Notes: a model not told the origin generated them from the letters alone. A stretch of DNA of 64,000 nucleotides from Rhodopseudomonas palustris (GCA_016215605.1 JACRJB010000030.1:1-64000); one strand, 5' to 3'. Positions 17,959 through 29,844 are shown, counted from the stretch's first letter. Program-made: numbers and translations.

Positions 17959-18405
17959 TCACCGCCGCGCCCGGAAAAATTCCCGCAGCATCGCGGCGGC
18001 TTCGCGTTCGCCGACGCCGGAATAGATTTCCGGGGCGTGGTGGCAGGTCGGCTGGCCGAAGAACCGCACGCCGCTCTCGACCGCGCCGCCTTTCGGATCG
18101 AACGCGGCGAAATACAGCCGCCGGATCCGCGCGAACGAGATCGCGCCGGCGCACATCGTGCACGGCTCCAGCGTGACGTAGAGATCGCAATCGACCAGCC
18201 GCTCGCTGCCGAGTTTTCGCGCGGCCTCGCGGATCGCCAGCAGTTCGGCATGGGCGGTCGGGTCGCGGTCGGTCAGCGTGCGGTTGCCGGCGGTGGCGAT
18301 CACCGCGCCGGCGCGGACGATGACGCAGCCGATCGGCACTTCGCCGGCCTCGGCGGCGGATTGCGCGGCGGCCAGCGCCAGATCCATGAAAGAGGGCGTC
18401 GTCAT
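17959..18405 (-). CDS. tadA: tRNA-specific adenosine deaminase TadA
   Basis: A 148-residue zinc enzyme that converts A34 to inosine in tRNA-Arg(ACG), needed to read CGN codons. The zinc site and proton shuttle are His52 and Glu54 in TAHAEL, with Cys82 and Cys85 in PCTMCAGA. Bacterial TadA length and the FDPKGGAVES loop are normal, and the ATG follows a weak ribosome-binding site. It is divergent from the pseudouridine synthase gene, a common arrangement in related genomes. Confidence 0.95.
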   Translation of the reverse strand: MTTPSFMDLALAAAQSAAEAGEVPIGCVIVRAGAVIATAGNRTLTDRDPTAHAELLAIREAARKLGSERLVDCDLYVTLEPCTMCAGAISFARIRRLYFAAFDPKGGAVESGVRFFGQPTCHHAPEIYSGVGEREAAAMLREFFRARR

Positions 18406-18579
18406 ATGGCTCGTATCGTCCCGAAAACTCTGCTAGGAGACCCCATTCAGCAAAAGTGGATGCCGGTTTTGCGTCGACCATGCGCCTTCGATGAGAGCGC
18501 GCGTCAACGTCCTGCGAGCCCGTTCCCGACCGCTTGAGCCCCATTCCGATCCCGACCGGATCCTGCAGAAAGACCAGTC

Positions 18580-20859
<2,280 letters not shown>

Positions 20860-20862
20860 GCG

Positions 20863-21426
20863 ATGCGCGTGATCGGCGGGCGGCTGCGGGGCCGCAACCT
20901 GGTGGCGCCGTCGTCGCAGGGCATCCGCCCGACCGCGGATCGGCTGCGCGAGTCGCTGTTCAACATCCTGATGCACGCCTACGACAATCCGGTTCAGGAT
21001 GCCCGCGTGCTCGACCTGTTCGCCGGCACCGGCGCGCTCGGCATCGAGGCGTCGTCGCGCGGGGCAAAGTTCGTTCTGTTCGTCGACAACGGCGCCGAAG
21101 CCCGTGCGCTGCTGCGCGCCAATGTCGAGGCGCTCGGCCTCGGCGGCGTCAGCAAAGTGTATCGCCGCGACGCGACCAATCTCGGCCCGGCGCATCCGGT
21201 CGAGCCGTTCAGTCTGGTGTTCCTCGATCCACCCTATCGCATGCAGTTCGCGGAGAAAGCGCTGGCCTCGCTACGCGACGGCGGCTGGCTTCTGCCGGAG
21301 GCGCTGCTGATCGTCGAGGAAGCCAAGGACGCAGGCTTCGTCGCGCCAGAGGGCTTCGCCGAGCTGGAACGGCGTGCGTATGACGACACGGAGTTCACGA
21401 TGCTGCGGTTCGGCGCAGCTAAGTAA
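20863..21426 (+). CDS. rsmD: 16S rRNA (guanine(966)-N(2))-methyltransferase RsmD
   Basis: A 187-residue class I methyltransferase. RIIGG-type start (MRVIGGRLRG), RPTADRLRESLFN, the SAM-binding loop DLFAGTGALG (51-60) and the catalytic DPPY (122-125) are all intact. It modifies G966 of 16S rRNA in the assembling 30S subunit. It is directly coupled to the upstream pseudouridine synthase, making a two-gene rRNA modification operon. Confidence 0.95.
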   Translation: MRVIGGRLRGRNLVAPSSQGIRPTADRLRESLFNILMHAYDNPVQDARVLDLFAGTGALGIEASSRGAKFVLFVDNGAEARALLRANVEALGLGGVSKVYRRDATNLGPAHPVEPFSLVFLDPPYRMQFAEKALASLRDGGWLLPEALLIVEEAKDAGFVAPEGFAELERRAYDDTEFTMLRFGAAK

Positions 21427-21484
21427 CAAGTCGTTCGTCTCAGTAACAACCCGCTCGTCAACGTTTGCGCACCACCTCTCCACG

Positions 21485-21632
21485 AGTCATTCCGGGGCGC
21501 GCGCAGCGCGAACCCGGAATCCATAACCACTGTCCTCGCTGTAAGGCGAGGCGTTCCGACGCGGTGCTTCACCGAGAACTCAGGGAGTATGGATTCCGGG
21601 TTCGCGAGCTGCGCTCGCGCCCCGGAATGACT
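21485..21632. repeat. palindromic repeat, family B (copy 2)
   Basis: GTCATTCCGGGGCGCGCGCA with GCGAACCCGGAATCCATAAC, about 50 bases, then TATGGATTCCGGGTTCGCGA and the closing GCGCCCCGGAATGAC. It lies between convergent rsmD and prmB. Confidence 0.9.
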
Positions 21633-21706
21633 CGCGGAGAGGTCGGGGCTGGACGTCGGCTATGGGGGCTCAACGTCGGCGATGGTGGTTGTTTCGAACT
21701 AACTAC

Positions 21707-22765
21707 CTACAGATCCGCCGCGGCGATCCAGAACACTTCGCCGTCGGAGTCTTCGCTGTCGAGCCACAGCAGCGGCAGATGCGGGAAGTGGTGTTCGATC
21801 GCGGGGCGGCAGCGGCCGACTTCGCACAGCAGGCCGCCTTCCGGCGTCAGATGATCCTTCGCCTCGGCGAGAATCCGGCGGACGATGTCGAGGCCGTCGT
21901 CGCCGCCGTCGAACGCCATCGCTGGTTCGGCGCGGCATTCGGCCGGCAGATTCGCCATGCCGTCGGCGTCGACGTAAGGCGGATTGGTGATGATCAGGTC
22001 GTAGCGCGCCTCGCCGAGCGGCGCGAACAGGTCGCCGTGATGCAGCGTGATGCGTTCGCCGAGGTGGTGGTCGCCGACATTGCGGGTGGCGACGGCGAGC
22101 GCGTCCGTCGACAGATCGACCGCGTCGATCGTCGCGTTGGGGAAACTGCGCGACGCCAGGATCGCGAGGCAACCGGAGCCGGTGCACAGATCGAGCACGC
22201 GCTCGACAGCGTCCGGATCGTCGATCAGCGAGGTCTCGCCGCCGTCGAAATGCGAGTCGAGCAGTTCGCCGATGTAGGAGCGCGGCACGATCACCCGCTC
22301 GTCGACATAGAACGGCACGCCGCGCATGTAGATCTTGTTGACGAGGTAGGCGGCCGGCAGCCGCGTCACGATGCGGCCGGCGATCAGATCGAGGATCACT
22401 TCGGACTCGGCGAAGGTGACGCGCGTCGTGGCGAACATTTCGAACTGATCGGGATGCAGGTGCAGCGCCTCGCCGATCAGGAAGGCGGCTTCGGCGATCG
22501 GATCGGTGGTGCCGTGCGCGAACACCACGCCGGCTTCGGCGAAGCGGCTGACTGCGAAGCGCAGGAAATCGAGCACGGTGACGAGTTCGCCCGGCATGAC
22601 GGCGAACGTATCGTGCTCGAGCAACAACGGCATCGCGATTGCGGCGCGGCGCTTCGCTGGGCGGTCCTTGCCGCGCTGGGCCGATTTGTTCTTTCCCGTC
22701 GAAGGTTTGGCCTTCGCGGGCTTCGATGTCGCGGCTTTGGTCTTCGCCTTGGTGGTCTTCGCCAT
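21707..22765 (-). CDS. prmB: ribosomal protein L3 N(5)-glutamine methyltransferase PrmB
   Basis: About 352 residues. An N-terminal Lys/Ala-rich tail (about 45 residues) precedes the PrmB/HemK fold: the helical domain with LIGEALHLHPDQF, the SAM loop LDLCTGSGCLAI and the catalytic NPPYVDADGM. It methylates a glutamine of ribosomal protein L3. ATG 22765 overlaps the moaE stop codon (TGATG) and follows AAGGA, suggesting translational coupling; ATG 22780 upstream is the alternative. It is the last gene of the minus-strand run pgsA-moaD-moaE-prmB. Confidence 0.9.
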   Translation of the reverse strand: MAKTTKAKTKAATSKPAKAKPSTGKNKSAQRGKDRPAKRRAAIAMPLLLEHDTFAVMPGELVTVLDFLRFAVSRFAEAGVVFAHGTTDPIAEAAFLIGEALHLHPDQFEMFATTRVTFAESEVILDLIAGRIVTRLPAAYLVNKIYMRGVPFYVDERVIVPRSYIGELLDSHFDGGETSLIDDPDAVERVLDLCTGSGCLAILASRSFPNATIDAVDLSTDALAVATRNVGDHHLGERITLHHGDLFAPLGEARYDLIITNPPYVDADGMANLPAECRAEPAMAFDGGDDGLDIVRRILAEAKDHLTPEGGLLCEVGRCRPAIEHHFPHLPLLWLDSEDSDGEVFWIAAADL

Positions 22766-23232
22766 CAATCCTTGCCCCATCGCGCGGCGGCCGCGTCGTC
22801 GCGGTCGTGCGCCTCGACCCAGCGTGTGCCGTCGGCACGTTCTTCGCGCTTCCAGAACGGCGCGTTGGCCTTGAGATAATCCATCAGGAATTCGGCCGCC
22901 GAGAACGCCGCCTGGCGATGCGCAGAGGCGGCCAGCACCAGCACGATGTTGTCGCCGGGTAGCATCCGGCCGACGCGGTGCACGATGGTCAGCCCGGTGA
23001 CCGGCCAGCGCTTGATCGCTTCGGCGGCGTGGCGGCCGATCTCGTCCTCGGCCATGCCGGGATAATGTTCGAGCGTCAGCGCCGCGACATCATCGCCGTC
23101 GTCGGCGCCGCGGCAGATGCCGGAAAAGCTCACCACCGCGCCGATGTCGGTGCGCCCCTTGGTCATCGCCGCGATCTCGGCGGCGATGTCGAAATCGGCT
23201 TCCTGGATACGGATCGTCACCGGAACGGTCAT
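22765..23232 (-). CDS. moaE: molybdopterin synthase catalytic subunit MoaE
   Basis: A 155-residue large subunit of molybdopterin synthase, which adds two sulfurs (from MoaD thiocarboxylate) to precursor Z. Conserved landmarks are GAVVSFSGICR, LEHYPGM, HRVGRMLPGD and the active-site lysines Lys121 and Lys128 in LKANAPFWKRE. The length is normal. It begins 24 bases after moaD and overlaps prmB by its stop codon. Confidence 0.95.
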   Translation of the reverse strand: MTVPVTIRIQEADFDIAAEIAAMTKGRTDIGAVVSFSGICRGADDGDDVAALTLEHYPGMAEDEIGRHAAEAIKRWPVTGLTIVHRVGRMLPGDNIVLVLAASAHRQAAFSAAEFLMDYLKANAPFWKREERADGTRWVEAHDRDDAAAARWGKD

Positions 23233-23256
23233 GGGATCATCCCGTGCGCGGCGCGC

Positions 23257-23508
23257 TTAGCCGCCGGTCATCGGCGGAAAGAAGGCGATCTCGCGGGCGC
23301 CGGCGATCGGCGTGTCGGGGCGCGCATGGGTGCGGTCGAGCGCGGTGCGGATCACCGCCGGCTTCTCGAACGCGAAGGCATAGCCTTCGCCGCGCGCCGA
23401 CAGCCAGCCGATCAGATCGGACACGGTCGCGACCTCGGCCGGCGGTTCGACGGTTTCTTCCTCGAGGCCGATCCGCTCGCGCACCCAGGCGAAATACTTC
23501 ACCTTCAT
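23257..23508 (-). CDS. moaD: molybdopterin synthase sulfur carrier subunit MoaD
   Basis: An 83-residue ubiquitin-like sulfur carrier. It ends in the obligatory Gly-Gly (FPPMTGG), which is adenylated and thiocarboxylated before use by MoaE. MKVKYFAWVRERIG and VATVSDLIGWL match the family. The ATG overlaps the pgsA stop codon (ATGA), so translation is coupled to a phospholipid enzyme with which it has no functional link, an arrangement common in Rhizobiales. Confidence 0.95.
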   Translation of the reverse strand: MKVKYFAWVRERIGLEEETVEPPAEVATVSDLIGWLSARGEGYAFAFEKPAVIRTALDRTHARPDTPIAGAREIAFFPPMTGG

Positions 23509-24128
23509 CGCGAGTCCTCCTCGATCAAATGATGGATGCCGGCGCGGAAATAGTCGTAGCCGGTGTACATCGTCACCAGTGCCGAGATCCACAGAAGCAT
23601 CAGGCCGATCTGGGTGGTGTAGGGCAGCACCTCGTCGCCGGCGTCGCCGGCGAGCAGGAAGCCGATCGCCACCAACTGCACCGTGGTCTTCCATTTCGCC
23701 AGCTTGGTCACCGGGACGCTGACCCGCAGCGCGGCGAGATATTCGCGCAGGCCCGACACCAGGATTTCGCGGCACAGGATCACGATCGCGGCCCACAGCG
23801 TCCAGCCGTGGATGATGCCGTCGGCCGCGAGCATCAACAGGCAGGATGCTACCAGCAGCTTGTCGGCGATCGGGTCGAGCATCCGGCCGAACGCCGAATG
23901 CTGGTCCCAGATCCGGGCATAATAGCCGTCGAGGAAATCGGTGATCGCCGCGGCGATGAACACCGCCAAAGCCACCCAGCGCAGCGCGAGCGGGCCGCCC
24001 AGGATCGACTGCGCATAGATGCAGCCGACCACGACCGGAATCGCCGCGATACGGGCGTAGGTCAGGATATTCGGAAGCGTCAGCGACTTCGCTCCCCGCG
24101 CCGGCGCCCTGGTCGAAACATCGTTCAT
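23505..24128 (-). CDS. pgsA: CDP-diacylglycerol-glycerol-3-phosphate 3-phosphatidyltransferase
   Basis: A 207-residue inner-membrane enzyme of phosphatidylglycerol synthesis. The CDP-alcohol phosphotransferase signature D-G-x2-A-R-x8-G-x3-D-x3-D is visible in FLDGYYARIWDQHSAFGRML followed by DPIADKL. Opening TLPNILTYARIAAIPVV and four or more hydrophobic segments are typical. ATG 24128 gives the normal N-terminus. It is followed, overlapping by 4 bases, by moaD and preceded by uvrC on the same strand. Confidence 0.94.
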   Translation of the reverse strand: MNDVSTRAPARGAKSLTLPNILTYARIAAIPVVVGCIYAQSILGGPLALRWVALAVFIAAAITDFLDGYYARIWDQHSAFGRMLDPIADKLLVASCLLMLAADGIIHGWTLWAAIVILCREILVSGLREYLAALRVSVPVTKLAKWKTTVQLVAIGFLLAGDAGDEVLPYTTQIGLMLLWISALVTMYTGYDYFRAGIHHLIEEDSR

Positions 24129-24264
24129 CGAGCTTACCAATACTGCCCGCGCCGGAAGGTCAACTCCCACAAGGGCGGTCCCCGATCCGTATCAGGAAAA
24201 GGTGAAATCCGCATGCGCCCCGATGGTTGGCGCCGCAGCCGACTTTGGTCGAGCGCACGGCGGC

Positions 24265-26346
24265 TCAGCCCGGGCCCGGATGAAAGAAATCGAAGATCCG
24301 GCGGGCGCTTTCGGCGCTGATTCCCGGAACCTTGCCGAGGTCGGCGATCGAGGCGCGTTCGATCTCCTTGAGCGTGCCGAAATGGTGCAGCAGCGCCCGC
24401 TTGCGGGTCGGGCCGATGCCGGGAATCTCCTGCAGCCCGGCCTCGCGAATGTCCTTCTTGCGCAGCTTCCGGTGCGAGCCGATCACGAAGCGGTGGGCCT
24501 CGTCGCGCAGCCGCTGGATGAAATACAGCACCGGGTCGCGCGGCTCGAGCTTGATCGCTTCGCGCTCCGGCATGAACAGCGTCTCGCGGCCGGCGTCGCG
24601 GTCCGGACCCTTGGCGACGCCGAGCAGCGTCACCTCGGCGCCGAGGCCGAGCTCGGCCAGCACGCCGCGGGCGGCGTTGAGCTGGCCGCGGCCGCCGTCG
24701 ATGATCACGAGGTCGGGCCAGAGCGGGGTCTCGTCGTCCTTGGCCGGCGTCTCGCCTTCGGCGCGGGCCGCGACCAGCCGCTTGAACCGGCGCTGCAGCA
24801 CCTCGCGCATCATCGCGTAGTCGTCGCCCGGGGTGAGGCCTTCGGAGCGGATGTTGAACTTGCGGTACTGGTTCTTGATGAAGCCGTCCGGGCCGGCGAC
24901 GATCATGGCGCCGACCGCGTTGGTGCCCTGGATGTGGCTGTTGTCGTAGACCTCGATCCGCTGCGGCGGCTTCGGCAGGCCGAGCGTGGCGGCGAGGCTC
25001 TGCAGCAGCCGGGTCTGGGTCGCGGTGTCGGCGAGCTTGCGGCCGAGCGCCTCGCGCGCATTTGTGGCGGCGTGCGCAACCAGCTCTTTCTTCTCGCCGC
25101 GCTTGGGCACCGAGATCTCGACCTTGTGGCCGGCCTTGATGCACAGCGCATTGGCCAGCAGCTCGCACTCCTCGATGTCGTGCGACAGCAGGATCAGCTT
25201 CGGCGGCGGCTTGTCGTCGTAGAATTGCGCCAGAAAAGACGCCAGCACTTCCTCGGGCGTGAACGACTTCTCGGCGCGCGGGAAATAGGCGCGGTTGCCC
25301 CAGTTCTGCCCGGTGCGGAAGAAGAACACCTCGACACAGGAATAGCCGCCCTCCTGATAGATCGCGAACACGTCGGCTTCTTCGACGGTGCGCGGGTTGA
25401 TGCCTTGCTGGGACTGGATCGCCGACAGCGCCGCGAGGCGGTCGCGATACAGCGCGGCGGTCTCGAATTCGAGCTCGTTCGAGGCCTTCTCCATTTCGAC
25501 GGCGAGTTCCTGCTTCACCGCCCGGCTGCGGCCGGACAGGAAGTCGGTCGCCTCGCGCACCAGCTCGGTATAGCCGGGGAAGTCGACTTCGCTGGTGCAT
25601 GGGCCGGCGCAGCGCCGGATTTGATACAGCAGGCAGGGCCTTGTGCGGCTCTCGAAGAACGAATCGGTGCACGACCGCACCAGGAAGGCGCGCTGCAGCG
25701 CCGTGATGGTGCGGTTGACCGCGCCGACCGAGGCGAACGGCCCGAAATAGCGGCCGGGCCGGGTCTGCGCGCCGCGATGCTTGAGGATCTGCGGCGCCCA
25801 ATGGTCGCCGGTGATCAGGATGTAGGGAAACGACTTGTCGTCGCGCAGCAGCACGTTGAAGCGCGGTCGCAGCTGCTTGATCAGGTTGGCTTCGAGCAGC
25901 AGCGCCTCGGTTTCGGTCGAGGTCGAGATGATCTCCACCGTCACGGTCGCGGCGATCATCCGGGCGATCCGCAGCACGTGCCCGGTCGGCCGCGCATAGG
26001 ACGACAGCCGCTTCTTCACGTTCTTGGCCTTGCCGACATAGAGCACATCGTGTGCGGCGTTCAGCATCCGGTAGACGCCCGGCGAAGTCGGCGCCAGGCG
26101 AACCGCCTGCTCGATCGCGGCGCGACCGACCGCGAGCGGGCCGTCGGCCGGTTCGGCGCTGTCGTCCTCGATCTCAGGCAGCCGCGCCTCGTCGTCCTCG
26201 TCGACGGTCAGCGAGGCGGTGGCGGCGTCGATGTCCTGCGCGCCGGGCGCGGGGCGGGGCTTCGGATCGGGCGAGACCGGCGATACGGACGGATCCGCGG
26301 GCGATGCGGCCGCGATCTCGCGGGTCTCGGCAGGGTCTTGATTCAT
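24265..26346 (-). CDS. uvrC: excinuclease ABC subunit C
   Basis: A 693-residue dual-incision nuclease of nucleotide excision repair. After an acidic, Ala/Pro-rich extension of about 80 residues comes the GIY-YIG nuclease (GVYRML...[13 protein letters not shown]), then the Cys-containing segment [13 protein letters not shown], the UVR helix pair ([21 protein letters not shown]), the RNase H-like C-terminal nuclease ([24 protein letters not shown] and [12 protein letters not shown]) and two helix-hairpin-helix motifs ([12 protein letters not shown] and [12 protein letters not shown]). All catalytic landmarks are intact. The extension is longer than in E. coli; similar ones occur in other Nitrobacteraceae. 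Confidence 0.95.
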   Translation of the reverse strand: MNQDPAETREIAAASPADPSVSPVSPDPKPRPAPGAQDIDAATASLTVDEDDEARLPEIEDDSAEPADGPLAVGRAAIEQAVRLAPTSPGVYRMLNAAHDVLYVGKAKNVKKRLSSYARPTGHVLRIARMIAATVTVEIISTSTETEALLLEANLIKQLRPRFNVLLRDDKSFPYILITGDHWAPQILKHRGAQTRPGRYFGPFASVGAVNRTITALQRAFLVRSCTDSFFESRTRPCLLYQIRRCAGPCTSEVDFPGYTELVREATDFLSGRSRAVKQELAVEMEKASNELEFETAALYRDRLAALSAIQSQQGINPRTVEEADVFAIYQEGGYSCVEVFFFRTGQNWGNRAYFPRAEKSFTPEEVLASFLAQFYDDKPPPKLILLSHDIEECELLANALCIKAGHKVEISVPKRGEKKELVAHAATNAREALGRKLADTATQTRLLQSLAATLGLPKPPQRIEVYDNSHIQGTNAVGAMIVAGPDGFIKNQYRKFNIRSEGLTPGDDYAMMREVLQRRFKRLVAARAEGETPAKDDETPLWPDLVIIDGGRGQLNAARGVLAELGLGAEVTLLGVAKGPDRDAGRETLFMPEREAIKLEPRDPVLYFIQRLRDEAHRFVIGSHRKLRKKDIREAGLQEIPGIGPTRKRALLHHFGTLKEIERASIADLGKVPGISAESARRIFDFFHPGPG

Positions 26347-26646
26347 GGTCCTAAATTAGGTGGTCGGGCCGGCCGGTGCCAGCGCGGCGCAGCGGAACCC
26401 ACATCCCAGGCGCGCCTTCGGCCGGCGCCACGCTGTCGCCGCGATGCTTGGAAAGTAAGACTTTGTTAAGAACGACGACTGGAACCGCGGCCGGTTTAAC
26501 AGCCGCTTAACTTAAAACTCTCGATAAATCTTACCGGAAAAAAGTGGAAATCCGTAACCATCCCGGATGCTTTTTCCCGCGGCCAGAGCTGGCCGATGGC
26601 TGGACGGACGGCGCGCGAAAGCTGCGCTGCCGTCGAGGAGAGTAAG
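26347..26646. other. intergenic region between uvrC and the outer-membrane protein gene
   Basis: A 300-base divergent gap. The right part (about 26456-26545) is AT-rich for this genome and probably holds the promoter of the outer-membrane gene, but no clear hexamer pair was found. No gene seen. Confidence 0.5.
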
Positions 26647-27270
26647 ATGCGTAAACTTGTGATGGCGGCGGCGACCATTCTCGCCGCAGGAGCGTCGACG
26701 GCACAGGCGGCCGATATGGGCTATTACGGCTCGCGGGCGCCCTACACCGTCAATCAGCCGCTGAACGCTTTCAGCTGGGCCGGACCGTATCTGGGCGGCA
26801 ACCTCGGCTATTCCTGGGGCAACGTCACCAACAACATCACCAAGCCGTCCGGCTTCTCGGGCGGCGTGCAGGGCGGCTACAACTGGCAGAACGGCAACAT
26901 CGTCTTCGGTCTCGAGGGCGACATCCAGTTCTCGACCGCCGACGACACCTTCGCGCCGTACAAATTCTCGAACCCCTGGTTCGGGACGGCTCGCGGCCGT
27001 GTCGGTTACGCCATGAACGACGTGCTGCTCTACGCCACCGGCGGTCTCGCGTTCGGTCAGTTGAAGGGGCAGAACCTGCTGTCGACCGAGAGCCACACGT
27101 CTGCGGGCTGGACCGTCGGCGCCGGCGCCGAATTCGCCTTCGCGCCGAAACTCAGCGCCAAGGTCGAATATCTCTACGGCAGCCTGTCGACCAACAACTT
27201 CATCATCACCGGCGCCCCGAACGGCTACAATTTCGGCGTCATCCGCGCCGGCATCAACTACCACTTCTAA
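26647..27270 (+). CDS. outer-membrane beta-barrel protein (Omp25/Omp31-like)
   Basis: A 207-residue surface protein with a signal peptide ending Ala-Gln-Ala-Ala (about residue 22) and a transmembrane barrel of eight strands: alternating aromatic/glycine segments such as WAGPYLGGNLGYSWG, SGGVQGGYNWQNG, GRVGYAMNDVLLYATGG and AKVEYLYG. It ends in aromatic Phe (GINYHF), the sorting signal for the outer membrane. Rhizobiales carry many paralogues of this group, the most abundant outer-membrane proteins in Brucella and Bradyrhizobium. GAGGAGAGTAAG is a strong ribosome-binding site before ATG 26647. A perfect terminator follows. Confidence 0.94.
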   Translation: MRKLVMAAATILAAGASTAQAADMGYYGSRAPYTVNQPLNAFSWAGPYLGGNLGYSWGNVTNNITKPSGFSGGVQGGYNWQNGNIVFGLEGDIQFSTADDTFAPYKFSNPWFGTARGRVGYAMNDVLLYATGGLAFGQLKGQNLLSTESHTSAGWTVGAGAEFAFAPKLSAKVEYLYGSLSTNNFIITGAPNGYNFGVIRAGINYHF

Positions 27271-27317
27271 AGGTCGCGACGCCTTCTTCGCGAGCAAGAA
27301 ACTCGGCGAACAACATT

Positions 27318-27345
27318 CCCGGCCCTCGTGGCCGGGATTTTTTTT
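27318..27345 (+). terminator. rho-independent terminator after the outer-membrane protein gene
   Basis: CCCGGCC-CTCGT-GGCCGGG followed by A and eight or more T residues, 47 bases past the stop codon. Confidence 0.92.
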
Positions 27346-27574
27346 GGGAAATGCAGCGAGCGGCAACGCCGCGCCGTCGGCCGCGCGCGACCGCTTGCCG
27401 GCGTCACTCTCCGAACGATCCGCGTGCAGTTGCGAGCCGCGATGGTTGGCGGTCGATCCCACGCACATGCGCGGTCGCCGTGGCTCGTATCGCTACGCCG
27501 TCACTGGCAGGTCTCAAATCCCGTCGCGTCGTCGTCGCGGCTTTCGCGCTCGGTCCTGACCAGCCGGCGACGGA
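27346..27574. other. intergenic region, nothing recognised
   Basis: Between the terminator and the cold-shock gene I see no gene, repeat family or strong structure. Open frames here show no family resemblance. Confidence 0.5.
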
Positions 27575-27787
27575 CTACGAAATCACCAGATTGACCGCCT
27601 TGGGGCCCTTGCCCTTCTTGTCTGGCTCGACCTCGAATGAAATACGCTGACCTTCGGTCAGATCCTTCAAGCCGGCACGCTCGACTGCAGTGATATGAAC
27701 AAATACATCGCGGCCCCCGTCATCCGGTTTGATGAACCCGTAGCCGCGTTCTCCATTGAAGAACTTCACCGTTCCCGTCATAGGCAT
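27575..27787 (-). CDS. cold-shock domain protein (CspA family)
   Basis: A 70-residue single-domain RNA/ssDNA-binding protein. RNP1 (GYGFIKP) and RNP2 (VFVHITA) are intact, with the classical TGTVKFFNGERG opening and a closing KAVNLV. ATG 27787 is preceded at the right distance by GGGAGGAG; longer frames read into the leader. The 200-base leader 27788-28000 may be regulatory, as in other csp genes, but no conserved box was identified. Confidence 0.95.
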   Translation of the reverse strand: MPMTGTVKFFNGERGYGFIKPDDGGRDVFVHITAVERAGLKDLTEGQRISFEVEPDKKGKGPKAVNLVIS

Positions 27788-28049
27788 TCCGGAAACTCCT
27801 CCCGCATGCTTTCCGTCGCGCGCCGGCGCTTCGGTGCGACCTGGCATTGCGCTGCCGGAAAGCTTGGCCGAGAGCAGGACCTGCTGATTCCGCCGGTCCG
27901 AGGTAGTACGGCCTTGTCACTCCGCCGCCCCCATTCGCGGAAGCGGAACGTAAAGCCAGTCCAATGAACTCAGCATAATACGGATTTGCGCGGATTGACT
28001 ACGGCTCAATTGCGACTTTTCGCGGCAACGAAGGTCACTGCTCGAGTAG

Positions 28050-28913
28050 TCAACCGCGAGGTAGCTCGAGCCGATAGCGGCTGACGCCGCCCTGGCCCAG
28101 CGGTCTTTCCAGCTCGGGAAGAACGACTCTCAACTCCGACGCCAGCGTCCACGGCGGATTCACCACCAGCAGCCCGGTGGAGGTCAGCGCGCCGTCCGGC
28201 TGTTGCGGTGCGACGCTGAACTCGAGGCGCAGGCATTTGCCCTCGCCGCCGGCCGCGGCGACGGTTGCGACGCGGTCGGCCAGCGTCTCGGTGGCGCGGC
28301 GGTTCTTCACCGGATACCACAGAAGATAGATCCCGGTCGGCCATTTCGCGTAAGCCGTGCTCACGCCCGCGGCCAATCGTTCGAATTCGTCCTTCTTTTC
28401 GAACGGCGGGTCGATCAGCACCAGGCCGCGGCGCTCCTTCGGCGGCACGAACGCCGTCAGCGCCTGCCAGCCGTCGAGATCGACCACCCGCGCCTGGGTA
28501 TCGCGGCGCAGCGCATTGATCAGCTGCTTGCGCGCCACCGGCTCCAGCTCGCTGGCCACCATGGAGTCCTGCGGCCGCAGCAGGGCGCGGGCGATCAGCG
28601 GCGATCCCGGATAGGCGGTCAGGTCGCGCTGCGGGTTGAAGGCGCGAACGATGTCCAGATAGGGCTTGATCAGTTCGCCCGCCTCGTCGGTGAACCGGGC
28701 CTGCAGCACCCGGGCGATCCCGGTGGTCCACTCGCTGCCGCGGCGAGCTTCGTCGCTGGTCAGGTCGTACAGCCCGGCGCCGGCGTGGGTGTCGATCACC
28801 CGGAACGGCGCCGGCTTCTCCTGCAGATAGGTCAGGATCCGGACCAGAACGATGTGCTTGATGACGTCGGCAAAATTGCCGGCGTGAAAGGCGTGGCGAT
28901 AGTTCATCGGCAT
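28050..28913 (-). CDS. rlmJ: 23S rRNA (adenine(2030)-N(6))-methyltransferase RlmJ
   Basis: A 287-residue methyltransferase. The N-terminal NYRHAFHAGNFADVIKHI is diagnostic of RlmJ (formerly YhiR). It is followed by DTHAGAGLYDL, SPLIAR and the catalytic LIDPPFEKKDEF. It methylates A2030 of 23S rRNA. The start is ATG 28913 or ATG 28907 (MNYRH); both are close to family length. Confidence 0.94.
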   Translation of the reverse strand: MPMNYRHAFHAGNFADVIKHIVLVRILTYLQEKPAPFRVIDTHAGAGLYDLTSDEARRGSEWTTGIARVLQARFTDEAGELIKPYLDIVRAFNPQRDLTAYPGSPLIARALLRPQDSMVASELEPVARKQLINALRRDTQARVVDLDGWQALTAFVPPKERRGLVLIDPPFEKKDEFERLAAGVSTAYAKWPTGIYLLWYPVKNRRATETLADRVATVAAAGGEGKCLRLEFSVAPQQPDGALTSTGLLVVNPPWTLASELRVVLPELERPLGQGGVSRYRLELPRG

Positions 28914-29232
28914 TCCCTAGCAGTCGGCGGCGCGGCCCGCCATGGCGACGGCGGGCGATGGCCGGACGGTCCCCGATCATGCGCCCGTAAGAATACGGGG
29001 GATTTGCGGGATCGCGAGAAATATGCGGAAAGCCGCCATTCGCGGTCGTTTCCGTAGCCTCGACCGTGACGCTCCGACGACGCCCGGTTAACGGGCTGTT
29101 TAATCAGCGGTGCTAGTTCTGGTCTCCGGATGGGGCCGGACGTTTCGAACGTCGGGTCGTCCTGAGAACCACAATTTAGCCCACCGTTTGGGGCGTTTCG
29201 GCGCACCGAGGCGGTGCCCCTGGGAGTTGAAG
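28914..29232. other. intergenic region between rlmJ and cheY-like gene
   Basis: A 319-base divergent gap without a gene. A small palindrome ACGTTTCGAACGT occurs near 29139. No promoter was assigned with confidence. Confidence 0.5.
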
Positions 29233-29628
29233 ATGGCGGTTGATTTGTCAATGTCGGTCCTGGTGGTGGACGACTACAGCACCATGATCCGGATCATTCG
29301 TAATCTTCTGAAGCAGCTCGGCTTCGAGCACATCGACGACGCCAGCGACGGCTCGGCCGCGCTCGAGAAGATGCGGACCAAGAAGTACGGCCTGGTGATC
29401 TCGGACTGGAACATGGAGCCGATGACCGGCTACGACCTGCTCAAGGAAGTCCGCGCCGATCCCAATCTGTCGCAGACGCCGTTCATCATGATCACCGCGG
29501 AATCCAAGACCGAGAACGTGATCGCGGCGAAGAAGGCGGGCGTGAACAACTACATCGTCAAGCCGTTCAACGCGGCGACGCTGAAGACCAAGATCGACGC
29601 GGTGTTCCCGGATCACGTCGCGGCGTAA
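29233..29628 (+). CDS. CheY-like single-domain response regulator
   Basis: A 131-residue receiver domain without an output domain. The acidic pocket is Asp13-Asp14, the phosphorylation site Asp58 (ISDWN), with Thr87 (MITAE), Tyr106 and Lys109 (YIVKPF), the full CheY set at CheY spacing. The sequence with MEPMTGYDLL and NNYIVKPF is close to chemotaxis CheY that binds the flagellar motor switch, but no che or flagellar genes lie in the window, so it is an orphan copy. The ATG is preceded by GGGAGTTGAAG. A terminator follows. Confidence 0.93.
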   Translation: MAVDLSMSVLVVDDYSTMIRIIRNLLKQLGFEHIDDASDGSAALEKMRTKKYGLVISDWNMEPMTGYDLLKEVRADPNLSQTPFIMITAESKTENVIAAKKAGVNNYIVKPFNAATLKTKIDAVFPDHVAA

Positions 29629-29660
29629 CGCGCCTCGAATCCGCTTTTGGTTTGAGAAGA

Positions 29661-29686
29661 CGCGCTCCGAAAGGGGCGCGTTTTTT
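29661..29686 (+). terminator. rho-independent terminator of the cheY-like gene
   Basis: CGCGCTCC-GAAA-GGGGCGCG followed by six T residues, 32 bases after the stop codon. Confidence 0.9.
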
Positions 29687-29706
29687 GTTGCTATTTGCAT
29701 CTCCCC

Positions 29707-29822
29707 GTCATTCCGGGGCGCGCGCAGCGCGAACCCGGAATCTCGAGCTGTTCATCCGGCGCCGGGTGCAACAACCGCTGGATTCCGGGTTCGCTCGCTG
29801 TCGCGAGCGCCCCGGAATGACG
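29707..29822. repeat. palindromic repeat, family B (copy 3)
   Basis: GTCATTCCGGGGCGCGCGCA with GCGAACCCGGAATCTC at the left, GGATTCCGGGTTCGCTCG and GCGCCCCGGAATGACG at the right. Confidence 0.9.
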
Positions 29823-29844
29823 TGCCAAATTCAGCGCTGCGCGC

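Noticed and set aside
27328-27650. Small plus-strand frames between the Omp terminator and the cold-shock gene
   Set aside because: No ribosome-binding site of note, Arg-rich shadows, overlap with the csp gene.
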